A stretch of DNA of 36,817 nt from Candidatus Heimdallarchaeota archaeon (GTDB lineage: Archaea > Asgardarchaeota > Heimdallarchaeia > Heimdallarchaeales > Heimdallarchaeaceae): assembly GCA_023270155.1 (NCBI GenBank), contig JAGLTB010000056.1:1-36817 (forward strand), in the 5' to 3' direction. This document shows, one piece after another, positions 1-7,046 of the stretch. The notes under the pieces were generated by a model that did not search any database, was not told the DNA's origin, and saw nothing but the letters and a program-made list of their open reading frames with translations. A program made the translations under genes and the position numbers. The first letter of the stretch is position 1. Each line of letters starts with the position of its first letter.

Positions 1-1
1 G

Positions 2-928
2 TGTGCATTATGTCATCATAATTGTGAAATCGGAAAAAATGAAGTGAGCTTTTGTGGTTTGCGATATAACAAGGATGGAAATTTTATCTCAATGACTAGC
101 ACAGAAATCGGTGTACTAGATTACTATCTTGATCCTTTACCTTGCAACTGCTGTGCAGCTTGGTTTTGTCCTGCTGGAACTGGAGCTGGGTATCCTCAGT
201 TTGCAGCAAAGAAAGGTAAAGAAATAGGATATCATAATCTGTCTATTTTCTTTTATGGATGCTCGTTTAATTGTCTATTTTGTCAAAATCAAAACCATAA
301 AAGTGTAAAACTGGGTTCAAAAGTATCTACAGAAAAACTTGTTGAAGTTTATAAGCAAAACAATAGTATTTCATGTGTTTGCTTTTTTGGTGGGTCACCT
401 GAACCTCAATTTAATTTTGCTATAAGTACTTCAGAAAAAATACTTGAAGTTGCTAAGAAAGAGAATCGTATAGCAAGAATCTGTTGGGAATGGAATGGTT
501 TTGGTAATAGAAATTTTGTAAAGAAAGCTGCTGAATTATCATTAATCTCTGGTGGGAACATTAAGTTTGACTTAAAAGCTTGGAATCCTTACGTTCATGA
601 AGCTTTAACCGGTGTTAGTAATGAAGAAGTTTTGAAAAATTTTGAATTTGTTGGGAAAGAGTTCTTTGCACAACGTCAAGATCTACCTGTTCTGAATGCA
701 ACCACATTGCTAGTACCAGGTTATATTGATGAGAATGAAGTAGAGAATATTGCTGCTTTTATTGGGTCAATTAATGATAATATCCCTTACTCACTACTAG
801 GATTTTATCCACACTTCTGGTTCAGTGATATGCCCTTAACGAAAAGAAAACATGCTGAAAGATGTTTCAATGTAGCGAAAAAACATCTTAATAATGTCAA
901 TATAGGAAATACGCATCTTTTGGTTTAG
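2..928 (+). CDS. AmmeMemoRadiSam-type radical SAM protein, 5' end cut by the window edge
   Basis: Radical SAM enzyme that binds a [4Fe-4S] cluster and cleaves S-adenosylmethionine; the substrate is not predictable. The SAM-cluster motif is GCSFNCLFCQNQ (C-x3-C-x2-C), near nucleotides 260-292. The reading frame is open from the GTG at 44 back to nucleotide 2, and the extra codons read CALCHHNC just before FCGLR. This matches the N-terminal C-x-L-C-x-H-x-C / FCG-x-R signature of AmmeMemoRadiSam-system radical SAM proteins (PflA-like). GTG 44 is therefore not the real start, and the gene begins left of the window. GGSPEPQ and the later FDLKAWN segment fit the SAM-binding barrel. The stop overlaps the stop of the convergent GIY-YIG gene. 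The Memo and AMMECR1 partners are not visible here. Confidence 0.85.
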   Translation, partial: CALCHHNCEIGKNEVSFCGLRYNKDGNFISMTSTEIGVLDYYLDPLPCNCCAAWFCPAGTGAGYPQFAAKKGKEIGYHNLSIFFYGCSFNCLFCQNQNHKSVKLGSKVSTEKLVEVYKQNNSISCVCFFGGSPEPQFNFAISTSEKILEVAKKENRIARICWEWNGFGNRNFVKKAAELSLISGGNIKFDLKAWNPYVHEALTGVSNEEVLKNFEFVGKEFFAQRQDLPVLNATTLLVPGYIDENEVENIAAFIGSINDNIPYSLLGFYPHFWFSDMPLTKRKHAERCFNVAKKHLNNVNIGNTHLLV

Positions 929-1266
929 AGTTCGATTTTAAAAAAATGACTCAAACATGAATTGCTGCAATCGCTATTTCCAAAACCAACAATAGGAATA
1001 AGTCCCTTCAATTTCTCAAGTTTTCCAGAGATTAAGCACTCTGATTTTTCATAAAGAAAAGCAGCAACACCGTAAACTGTACAGTTTTCAGTACATGTGA
1101 TTTGATCTATGTGCCAGTGCTGTTTTTTGTTTCTTCGTAGGTGTCGATGAATTCTAGATGAAAGACCTCCTGCACCAAAAGCACTACCTACATACATGTA
1201 GAATCCTTTTTGAAGAGTAAGAATTCTTTCTTTTATTCCAATTTCCAAGCTGTTTGTTAATTCCAA
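925..1266 (-). CDS. DUF123 / GIY-YIG-like nuclease-fold protein
   Basis: Small protein of the DUF123 family, the GIY-YIG-like domain often linked to endonuclease III; its activity is unproven. The family core is clear: GFYMYVGSAFGAGGL, then RIHRHLRR and the KQHWHIDQI segment. The listed start is a TTG at 1266, but the frame is open upstream to a stop at 1345-1347 and encodes NGTYLLYLEL directly before it. That matches the conserved G-x-Y-x-L first strand of the family, so the true N-terminus lies upstream. No ATG, GTG or TTG exists there. A GAGGAG motif 5 nt before an ATT codon (1308-1306) is the best candidate start. It lies just downstream of the TPR gene on the same strand and overlaps the radical SAM gene tail to tail. 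Confidence 0.8.
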   Translation of the reverse strand: MELTNSLEIGIKERILTLQKGFYMYVGSAFGAGGLSSRIHRHLRRNKKQHWHIDQITCTENCTVYGVAAFLYEKSECLISGKLEKLKGLIPIVGFGNSDCSNSCLSHFFKIEL

Positions 1267-1328
1267 ATAAAGAAGATAAGTACCATTAAGGTCTTGTGTG
1301 AATTCAATAACTGCTCCTCGTAGAATAT

Positions 1329-2363
1329 CTATCCCTCTTCTAGTTTAGAAGCTCTTTCCCAGCTGCTTAATGCTTTTTCCATTTCACCTAAATCTTCATA
1401 AATATCTCCAATCATTTGGAAGAGTTTGCTGCTCTCTGGATTATATCTAAGTGATTCTTGTAAGAATGTTAGTGCTCTATCATTATTTTTTGAAGCCCAG
1501 TATAATGATGCTAGGGAGAGAGATGCATCTTCAAAACTGGGGTCACGCTTTAGACATTCTTCATAATTTGTGATTGATTCTGCTATATTTGCATCTGCTG
1601 CATAGATTTTTGCAAGATAATAATACCCTAATACATTGTCCGGATCAATTTTCAAAACCTCAACAAAAGCTTGAATAGCGTGAGTAAATTCCTGCTTTGC
1701 TTCATATGTTTTTCCTAATTGGAACCATGCTGGGATGCTGGAAGGATTTGCTTCTGATGCTTTCCTAAAATACTCCTCTGCACGATCAAAATTATCTAAA
1801 TCGAAATAAACTTCCCCTATTTGGACTAGTATTTTTACATTTGTTGGAGATAGTTCCTCAGCTCTCATCAATTTATTCCAACATTCAATCTCGTTCCCCA
1901 TTTTTTGATAGATGGATCCAAGCAAGCTTAGCACTAATGCATCTTCCTCATAATCAAGATAATTCAATAGAGATTGTGTAGCTTTAACATATTTGCCAGT
2001 TTGATAGTATAATTCCCCTAATTTAAACCAAATATTGAACCTTTTAGAATCTACTTCAGTAACCTTCTTCCAGGAAATTTCTGCTACTTCATAATTCATA
2101 AGCGCAAAATATGTGTCACCCATTAGTTCCAAAGTATCTAGATTTTCTGGTGCTAGCTCCAATGCTCTTTGAAGATAACTCAGAGAAGTTTGAGGATTAT
2201 CCATCAAGAGGTATAACTCACTTAAACTATTGAAAATCTCATAATGATCTTCAAAATCAGACATTCTTGCTTCTATTTTATCTATTGCTTCTTGGATTTT
2301 GTTTTCAATGATCAGATCTTCTATCATGTGAAGTAATTCTGCAAGCTGCGGATTATTAGACAT
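1329..2363 (-). CDS. Tetratricopeptide-repeat protein
   Basis: Soluble scaffold protein built almost wholly from TPR helix pairs; the partner is unknown. Of 344 residues, about nine 34-residue units are visible, with the usual small/large pattern (for example W..LG..Y...G....A, then ..A...P). Repeats such as PSSIPAWFQLGKTYEAKQEF and the AWFQ/WFKLGELYYQTGKY pair show the consensus well. There is no signal peptide or membrane segment. The start ATG at 2363 follows an AT-rich divergent intergenic region shared with the gene at 2470. The DUF123 gene follows on the same strand within 100 nt, so the two may be co-transcribed. Archaeal TPR proteins of this kind rarely have an assigned function, and nothing here narrows it. 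Confidence 0.85.
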   Translation of the reverse strand: MSNNPQLAELLHMIEDLIIENKIQEAIDKIEARMSDFEDHYEIFNSLSELYLLMDNPQTSLSYLQRALELAPENLDTLELMGDTYFALMNYEVAEISWKKVTEVDSKRFNIWFKLGELYYQTGKYVKATQSLLNYLDYEEDALVLSLLGSIYQKMGNEIECWNKLMRAEELSPTNVKILVQIGEVYFDLDNFDRAEEYFRKASEANPSSIPAWFQLGKTYEAKQEFTHAIQAFVEVLKIDPDNVLGYYYLAKIYAADANIAESITNYEECLKRDPSFEDASLSLASLYWASKNNDRALTFLQESLRYNPESSKLFQMIGDIYEDLGEMEKALSSWERASKLEEG

Positions 2364-2469
2364 TGTGAATTTATCTCAGTCTAATCCTTAAGAATATTTT
2401 GTAAATAAACTACTCAACTGGGAGAATTAAGAAAGAGTTTAAATTATACGAAGTTTAAAATTAATATTG

Positions 2470-3366
2470 ATGTTCCAAGTCATTGCTCGTCGTGATGATA
2501 ACATTGGGTATCATATCTATCTATCTGACATGCCATCAGAATTAACAGAAGACTCAATTGTTTTTATGCCTGAACTATCAACTAAAGAACATCATCATGT
2601 TAAGTATGTGTCAAAATACACTCATACATCAGGAAATATTATTGTCAAACTAGTAAGAAGCGATGGAATGGATCCATTTGGAAGACCCAAATCACTATCT
2701 CATGGTCTTGTTATTCCCTCTGAAGAATTCAATCTTAATTCCTTGAAGTATTATTCTTCTCCTTTAGTTGAATCAAATTTCTTTGATAATGTGGATTCTG
2801 AACCAGGATTATTAGATTTGAGCAATTTTAAAAAATCGGAAAACAAAATTCTTGAAAAAATTGATATGAAGAAACTAAGAGAGATAATTGTAGCTGCAAT
2901 GATCGAACCCAAAGTGATTTTGCAACCAAATCTAAAAAATGAGGATTTAACTAGTTTAGCAAGTTTGATTGACAAAGCAATCCCCTATGAAGCCTCATAT
3001 GATTTTTCTTTGATTACCTATTCGGATAGAAGCTGCAATGAGTTTCTAATTCATAATGTTTTATACTTTTTTTCTGAAGAAAATAAGATACAAGAACACA
3101 TCGATGTCAAAAATATAAGCTCAAAGGTTAAAGATATTGCAAAGGAAGAGAAAGATTACTTGGATAACTATATTGAGATGATTATTCAAGAAGATTATGA
3201 GAATCTTCTTCAAGAACATGCTAAATGGGTAATTGGAATGAATTATGAAGATCACAAGGAGTTACAAAAGCATTTTACAAAAAGATATCAGCTTGATATC
3301 CCCTTCTCTAGAAGAAACAAGTTTCATGCTCAATTTGTGAAATCTCTCTCTGTATTTTATACTTAA
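2470..3366 (+). CDS. Uncharacterised protein, possible GAP1-N-like N-terminal domain
   Basis: I do not firmly recognise this 298-residue protein. The N-terminal ~90 residues read as a beta-rich domain (FQVIARRDD, GYHIYLSDMP) ending in GRPKSLSHGLVIP. That arrangement (a GR-x-x-S-x-S-H-x-L-x-I segment) recalls the N-terminal domain of bacterial GTPase-associated protein 1 systems. The match is by eye and weak. The rest is charged and mostly helical (residues ~130-290) and has no transmembrane segment. I prefer the ATG at 2470 to the adjacent TTG at 2467. A TATA-like stretch (TTTAAATTATA) lies about 25-30 nt upstream, so the mRNA may be leaderless. It converges with the regulator gene at 3399. 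Confidence 0.6.
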   Translation: MFQVIARRDDNIGYHIYLSDMPSELTEDSIVFMPELSTKEHHHVKYVSKYTHTSGNIIVKLVRSDGMDPFGRPKSLSHGLVIPSEEFNLNSLKYYSSPLVESNFFDNVDSEPGLLDLSNFKKSENKILEKIDMKKLREIIVAAMIEPKVILQPNLKNEDLTSLASLIDKAIPYEASYDFSLITYSDRSCNEFLIHNVLYFFSEENKIQEHIDVKNISSKVKDIAKEEKDYLDNYIEMIIQEDYENLLQEHAKWVIGMNYEDHKELQKHFTKRYQLDIPFSRRNKFHAQFVKSLSVFYT

Positions 3367-3371
3367 TTATT

Positions 3372-3379
3372 AAAAAAAA
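3372..3379 (-). terminator. Poly-T tract ending the tusA-dsrE operon
   Basis: Eight A on the + strand, i.e. T8 in the leftward transcript, about 20 nt past the stop of the regulator gene at 3399. A T-rich tract without a strong hairpin is the usual form of an archaeal intrinsic terminator. It lies in the 32-nt gap between convergent genes. Confidence 0.45.
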
Positions 3380-3398
3380 GTAAAACTTTTCAATGATT

Positions 3399-3815
3399 CT
3401 AAAGTTTTAGACTATTATATTTCTCCAAGACATTGAGATACATTTCTTCACATTTTTCTTCGGATAATCCTGATATAGCAGTTTTCATTCTATCTGAAAT
3501 TCTTAGTACTAGTTCCATTAATCGATCTCGGAACTCAGGAATTGGATGTGTATAATAAAGAAATTTATACCCTCCTCGTTCTAAACTAACTTTTTCTTTT
3601 TTTACAGCACCTACATCCATCAATCTCTGAATGGATCTGACTATAGAAGCTCTGTCTTTTCGAATTATTTTTGTAATTCCTTTAACATCAACTGGTTTGT
3701 TATGATTTATACAAACCATTACTTCCAATTCATTATCTGTTAAACCGAAGAGAGCTCTTACTATATCAAAACAAGTTAAATCATCAGAATCAAAAGAAGA
3801 AAGAGGGAATGACAT
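3399..3815 (-). CDS. Winged-helix transcriptional regulator (MarR/TrmB-like) of the sulfur-carrier operon
   Basis: Predicted DNA-binding regulator of 138 residues. After an N-terminal helix, TDNELEVMVCIN through GAVKKEKV forms a winged helix. The recognition helix is around DRASIVRSIQRLMDVGAV, followed by a wing (SLERGGYKFLYY) and a long C-terminal helical segment suited to dimerisation. It is the last gene of the leftward operon tusA-tusA-dsrE2-dsrE-regulator, 11 nt after dsrE. This placement suggests feedback control of that operon and perhaps of the divergent hdr-mvh operon. It has three cysteines (C15, C35, C122), which could sense sulfane sulfur or redox state; that is inference. The start ATG at 3815 has a purine-rich GAGTGG upstream. 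Confidence 0.75.
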   Translation of the reverse strand: MSFPLSSFDSDDLTCFDIVRALFGLTDNELEVMVCINHNKPVDVKGITKIIRKDRASIVRSIQRLMDVGAVKKEKVSLERGGYKFLYYTHPIPEFRDRLMELVLRISDRMKTAISGLSEEKCEEMYLNVLEKYNSLKL

Positions 3816-3826
3816 TTTTTTCCACT

Positions 3827-4207
3827 CTAAAAAGTATATACAACATCAGCTTTGAGGGATTCAGTTACTAAGAACATTCCTCCGACGATATCATCAACTT
3901 CATCAATGAAATCTTCACGTGAAAGGTTATACATCTCTAATACTGGACTACAGACATATATCTTAACACCTTCTTCTTTGGTTTCACGTAAAGTCTCAAT
4001 ATAAGGATTCTTGCCTTTCATAGGAAATAAGTTTTCAGGTACACCTTTTTTCAACAGAAGTCCTGCAGACATTGTATATAACAGCATAACTTCAGCATCA
4101 AGAGCTGCTGCCATTGTTGCAAGATGTAAGGGGGGTTCGAGTCTTTCCTTATACTCTTCCCCATGAGTTATGACAAAAACTACTTTCTGCTCTGGCAATA
4201 GAAACAC
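3827..4207 (-). CDS. DsrE-family sulfurtransferase-like protein
   Basis: Small soluble protein of the DsrE/YchN fold, 126 residues. Members often carry a persulfide on a conserved cysteine and exchange sulfur with TusA. The fold is supported by a first strand with FVITHG, helix LHLATMAAALDAEV, strand VMLLYTM and the VKIYVCSP strand ending in C86, the likely active cysteine (C-S-P-V-L). It is followed by the typical N-L-S-x-E-D segment. The annotated start is a GTG at 4207 abutting the TAG of the preceding dsrE2 gene. An AGGTG motif lies 6 nt before an in-frame TTG at 4198, so the real start may be three codons later. It sits in one operon with two tusA genes. Confidence 0.82.
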   Translation of the reverse strand: MFLLPEQKVVFVITHGEEYKERLEPPLHLATMAAALDAEVMLLYTMSAGLLLKKGVPENLFPMKGKNPYIETLRETKEEGVKIYVCSPVLEMYNLSREDFIDEVDDIVGGMFLVTESLKADVVYTF

Positions 4208-4681
4208 CTAAAAGTATAATGTTATATCTGCACCTGAAGCAAATTCTAAGAAAGTTGCAGCACCACCAACTTCACAATCGTCTATCAATTGCTTTCTCTT
4301 AATCTTCATTACATCCATAGTCATTTGACATGCAATGATTTTTGCTCCGGATTCTATTGTAAGATCCATTAATTCCTGCAATTTTGCAACGTTTGCACCT
4401 TTCATCCAGCTTCTCATCATCATTGTAGCCATATCAGTCATACCAGGTATAACACCAACTATCTGAGGTATTGGCATTGGCATTGCTGTTTGTCCAACTG
4501 GAGTTACTTTAAGTTTGTTCAGTTTCTTTTTCTTCAACATGTTTAATCCAAAGAATGTGAAGAAAATTCCTACTTCATAATCCATAGCTGCAGCAGTAGT
4601 AGCAAGGATTAATGGAGAATAAGCACCTGCAATATCTGCTTTTGATGCTATCATAGCTATTCGTTTTTTCTTTTCTGACAT
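4208..4681 (-). CDS. DsrE2-like (DsrE/DsrF/DrsH superfamily) protein
   Basis: Predicted sulfur-trafficking protein of 157 residues, of the larger DsrE2-like subgroup. The N-terminus (RIAMIASKAD, then a helix rich in Ala/Thr, MDYEVGIFFTFFGLNMLKK) is typical. A Met/Pro-rich loop (residues 65-95) may contact membrane or partners. Two cysteines fit active-site positions: C118 in KIIACQM and C136 in DDCEVGGA. DsrE2 proteins are found with TusA and rhodanese in sulfur oxidisers and are thought to accept persulfide sulfur. The start ATG has a GGTGA Shine-Dalgarno 7 nt upstream. The gene is 11 nt from tusA upstream and abuts dsrE downstream, so translational coupling is likely. Confidence 0.85.
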   Translation of the reverse strand: MSEKKKRIAMIASKADIAGAYSPLILATTAAAMDYEVGIFFTFFGLNMLKKKKLNKLKVTPVGQTAMPMPIPQIVGVIPGMTDMATMMMRSWMKGANVAKLQELMDLTIESGAKIIACQMTMDVMKIKRKQLIDDCEVGGAATFLEFASGADITLYF

Positions 4682-4691
4682 TTTTTTTCAC

Positions 4692-4931
4692 CTATTTTAT
4701 TCTCTTAATTACGTAACGGTATATTCCACCCTCTTCAGAGTTAGCAACTAGTTTATTTCCTGTAGCACTAGTCCATGCTTGAAAATCAGCAACTGAACCT
4801 GGATCTGTAGAAAAGACTTCTATGTTTTCTCCAACAGAAATCTCCATTATAGCTTTCTTTGTCTTGAGAATTGGAAGAGGACAGCTTAAACCTTTAGCGT
4901 CAAGAGTTTTTGCGATTTTTATATCACTCAT
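4692..4931 (-). CDS. tusA: TusA-family sulfur carrier protein (second in operon)
   Basis: Small sulfur carrier of 79 residues that would hold a persulfide on its single conserved cysteine. The signature is DAKGLSCPLPILKTKKAI, with C17 as the carrier residue in the CPxP motif. It is followed by the family's V-x-x-T-D-P-G-S segment and a C-terminal strand. The frame can be extended to a start at 4955, but a GGTGAT Shine-Dalgarno lies just ahead of the internal ATG at 4931, the same GGTGATAAAATG arrangement seen in front of mvhD. I therefore use 4931. It lies between another tusA and dsrE2 in the leftward operon, and the likely partners are the DsrE proteins and the divergent Hdr complex. Confidence 0.88.
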   Translation of the reverse strand: MSDIKIAKTLDAKGLSCPLPILKTKKAIMEISVGENIEVFSTDPGSVADFQAWTSATGNKLVANSEEGGIYRYVIKRIK

Positions 4932-5009
4932 TTTATCACCAACATCAACAACCATTGATTAGAAATTTCATCTAAACAGATCATCATTCTGTGCTCTATT
5001 TCTTATCAC

Positions 5010-5246
5010 TCAGTGAAGCTTTTCTACGAAGTATTTGTCATAACCTTCTTCATGTACTAAGTCGAGGAGTTTATGTTTTGCTTTTTCAACCCAAGCAGGA
5101 ACATCAGTTCTAGTTCCTTCATCTGAGCTAAGCAAAAGTACGATGTCTCCAACTTCTAGTTGACGAATTGCCTTAATTAATCCCATAAGGGGACCTGGGC
5201 AAAAAGCTCCTCTTTCATCAATTTCTTCTGCTACTTCATATTCCAT
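5010..5246 (-). CDS. tusA: TusA-family sulfur carrier protein (first in operon)
   Basis: Second TusA-type protein, 78 residues. The carrier motif is ERGAFCPGPLMGLIKAI with C16 as the probable persulfide residue, followed by LLLSSDEGTRTDVPAWVEK and a charged C-terminus. The CPGPL form differs from the CPLPIL form of its neighbour, so the two are diverged paralogues and perhaps work with different partners. The ATG at 5246 has a GGTGA motif 6 nt upstream. It is the promoter-proximal gene of the leftward operon. A TATA box (5299-5309) and a perfect inverted repeat (5263-5300) lie in its upstream region. Confidence 0.88.
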   Translation of the reverse strand: MEYEVAEEIDERGAFCPGPLMGLIKAIRQLEVGDIVLLLSSDEGTRTDVPAWVEKAKHKLLDLVHEEGYDKYFVEKLH

Positions 5247-5262
5247 CGTTATTCACCATGTT

Positions 5263-5300
5263 TCGGTTGTGATGAGTTTAGCAGAACGGCTCACAACCGA
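5263..5300. promoter_or_regulatory. Perfect 10-bp inverted repeat, candidate operator
   Basis: TCGGTTGTGA (5263-5272) and TCACAACCGA (5291-5300) are exact reverse complements separated by 18 bp. One arm abuts the leftward TATA box and the other lies near the expected start of transcription, so a bound dimer would block the tusA operon. A further CGGTTGT half-site occurs at 5386-5392, near the expected hdr transcription start. Alternatively the arms could form an RNA hairpin in the leader. Confidence 0.55.
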
Positions 5301-5309
5301 TATATAAGC
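5299..5309 (-). promoter_or_regulatory. TATA box of the leftward tusA-dsrE-regulator operon
   Basis: GCTTATATATC on the minus strand. Transcription would start around 5275-5280, giving a leader of about 30 nt that includes the GGTGA ribosome binding site of the first tusA. Predicted by eye only. Confidence 0.5.
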
Positions 5310-5351
5310 ATTTTGTTTTTTAGAAGGTGTCTCTTTAATTTTCGGGAATAT

Positions 5352-5361
5352 CTTTTTATAT
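5352..5361 (+). promoter_or_regulatory. TATA-like box of the hdr-mvh operon
   Basis: CTTTTTATAT on the + strand. It predicts a start near 5385 and a leader of about 65-70 nt before hdrC. The CGGTTGT half-site (5386-5392) and a 14-bp palindrome (5413-5426) fall in that leader. Confidence 0.4.
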
Positions 5362-5412
5362 GTGTATTAGTTCCCACACCGCGAACGGTTGTCGATGTAG
5401 TTTGTTTCTAAA

Positions 5413-5426
5413 TCGTTCTAGAACGA
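5413..5426. promoter_or_regulatory. 14-bp perfect palindrome in the hdr leader
   Basis: TCGTTCTAGAACGA is self-complementary over 14 bp. Its GAACG core also occurs at 5284-5288 and 5383-5387, which suggests a recurring protein-binding element in this 200-bp divergent promoter. Its function is inferred. Confidence 0.4.
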
Positions 5427-5452
5427 ACTTTCAGTGAATAACCGGTGAGAAT

Positions 5453-6148
5453 ATGATAGCAGTAGTATGGATTAGTTTGATAGTCGCCGCTATATTGGCT
5501 TCAAGTTTTATTTCATTAAGGATAATTTCTAAATTTGGAGAAGAAGAAAGGATCATTCGACCTGATCCTGAATTAACTCAATTATTTATTGATGAGATAT
5601 CTCTTATTCCAAACGGTGATAGAATTTTAGAATGCATACAGTGTGGTATCTGCTCAGCTAGTTGTCCTGTTTCCTTTGCAATGGATTATACTCCCAGACA
5701 AATCTGGGAACTTCTAAGATCTGGACAATTAAAAAAAGCACTAGATAGTCATACAGTATGGTTATGCTCTTCTTGCTATAAGTGTGCAGTAAGGTGTTCA
5801 ACTGGAATACCTTTTACTGATGTAATGTATGGCATCAAAAGACTTGGAGTTAAGGAGAAATTGAATAAGAAAGGAATTAGTGGTCCAGTTTGGTCAAACA
5901 CCTTTCTAGGTAATGTGCGTCGATTTGACAAAATTACTGATATTGCAGTAATGTTACAATTTATGATGAAGAAACAACCTTTGAGGATTTTAACTATAAT
6001 TCCAGAATCACTGAAAATGTTTTTCAAAGGGAGAGTATCAATTATTGGGATACTATCACTCTTTCCTAAGGCATTCAAATCCACCTATAAAAGCTCTGAT
6101 GTTAAAAAGATGCTAGATTGGATAGACAAAAATGTTGAGGTGGAATAA
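5453..6148 (+). CDS. hdrC: Heterodisulfide reductase subunit C-like iron-sulfur protein with an N-terminal membrane helix
   Basis: Electron-transfer subunit linking HdrA to HdrB, 231 residues. Two [4Fe-4S] motifs are visible: C61-x2-C64-x2-C67-x3-C71 (CIQCGICSASCP) and C105-x2-C108-x2-C111-x3-C115 (CSSCYKCAVRC). The N-terminal ~20 residues form a hydrophobic helix (VVWISLIVAAILASSF) that is absent from soluble methanogen HdrC, so the complex may be membrane-tethered. A second long C-terminal segment (residues 160-231) is basic and moderately hydrophobic. It is the first gene of the rightward operon, and its stop lies directly before the hdrB start. The start ATG follows ACCGGTGAGAAT, a GGTGA-type ribosome site. 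Confidence 0.88.
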   Translation: MIAVVWISLIVAAILASSFISLRIISKFGEEERIIRPDPELTQLFIDEISLIPNGDRILECIQCGICSASCPVSFAMDYTPRQIWELLRSGQLKKALDSHTVWLCSSCYKCAVRCSTGIPFTDVMYGIKRLGVKEKLNKKGISGPVWSNTFLGNVRRFDKITDIAVMLQFMMKKQPLRILTIIPESLKMFFKGRVSIIGILSLFPKAFKSTYKSSDVKKMLDWIDKNVEVE

Positions 6149-6149
6149 A

Positions 6150-7037
6150 ATGGCAGAATCACAAGTAAGACTCAATTATAAATACTATCCAGGATGCGCT
6201 TTAGATGGTATTCAAAAAGCTTATAGAATGTCAACAGAGGCAGTAGCTAAGAAACTAGGTATAACTCTGAATGAAATGAAAGATTGGAACTGCTGTGGTG
6301 GTCCTTCAGTTATTGCAGTTGACGAGATTAAAGCATTAGCACTTTCTGCAAAAAATCTAGCTATGGTACAGAAAGAAACTGATCAACTAGTTACACCTTG
6401 TAATACATGTTTTGGTACTTTGAAAAAAGCAAATAATTACATGGATTATAACAAAAAAATCTATGACGCTGTAAATGGTGCATTAGGTGAAATCGGTCTC
6501 TCTTATGAGCCACATTCTGTAACTGTGAGACATTTTGTTGATATCTTGTTCAATGATTATGGTGTTAATAAACTAAAATCAAAAGTAACAAGACCTTTAA
6601 CTGATATTCGGGTTGTCCCATTTTATGGTTGTCATTTCTCTAGACCTTTTGGAGAACATGATGATGTAGAAAATCCCCAGAAAATGGACGAGTTAATTAA
6701 AATTACAGGAGCGGAATGGGTTGATTTCCCGATGAAGTATACTTGTTGTGGAGCAACTCTGAACGTTTCAGATAAAAACATCGGTTATCGTTTGCTTCAT
6801 GAAATTTTGCGAACAGCAAAAGAAGTAAAAGCTGATTGTATTGTTACAGCTTGTCCTCTTTGTCAAACAAATCTTGAGATGTTTCAAAGAGTAGCGGGGA
6901 ACAGATTCGGAGAGAAACATAAGATTCCTGTGATATACATTACACAACTAGTAGGCTATTCACTAGGAATTTCATCCAAGGATCTTATGTTGAATAAAGT
7001 CCTTGTTAAGCCAAAGGTGATATTAGCAAAGAAATGA
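6150..7037 (+). CDS. hdrB: Heterodisulfide reductase subunit B-like protein (two CCG domains)
   Basis: Catalytic disulfide-reducing subunit in known Hdr complexes, where two non-cubane [4Fe-4S] clusters cleave CoM-S-S-CoB. Both CCG motifs are complete: C16, C48-C49, C84-x2-C87, and C161, C199-C200, C235-x2-C238 (YPGC, NCCGG, CNTC; FYGC, TCCGA, CPLC). All ligands for thiol/disulfide chemistry are therefore kept, unlike some sulfur-oxidation HdrB paralogues. I chose the ATG at 6150, 6 nt after a GAGGTGG site, over the ATG at 6132 inside hdrC. It sits between hdrC and hdrA. Since no methanogenesis genes are seen, the natural substrate may be another disulfide or a persulfide; the tusA/dsrE operon next door makes that worth testing. 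Confidence 0.9.
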   Translation: MAESQVRLNYKYYPGCALDGIQKAYRMSTEAVAKKLGITLNEMKDWNCCGGPSVIAVDEIKALALSAKNLAMVQKETDQLVTPCNTCFGTLKKANNYMDYNKKIYDAVNGALGEIGLSYEPHSVTVRHFVDILFNDYGVNKLKSKVTRPLTDIRVVPFYGCHFSRPFGEHDDVENPQKMDELIKITGAEWVDFPMKYTCCGATLNVSDKNIGYRLLHEILRTAKEVKADCIVTACPLCQTNLEMFQRVAGNRFGEKHKIPVIYITQLVGYSLGISSKDLMLNKVLVKPKVILAKK

Positions 7038-7046
7038 GATGATAAA

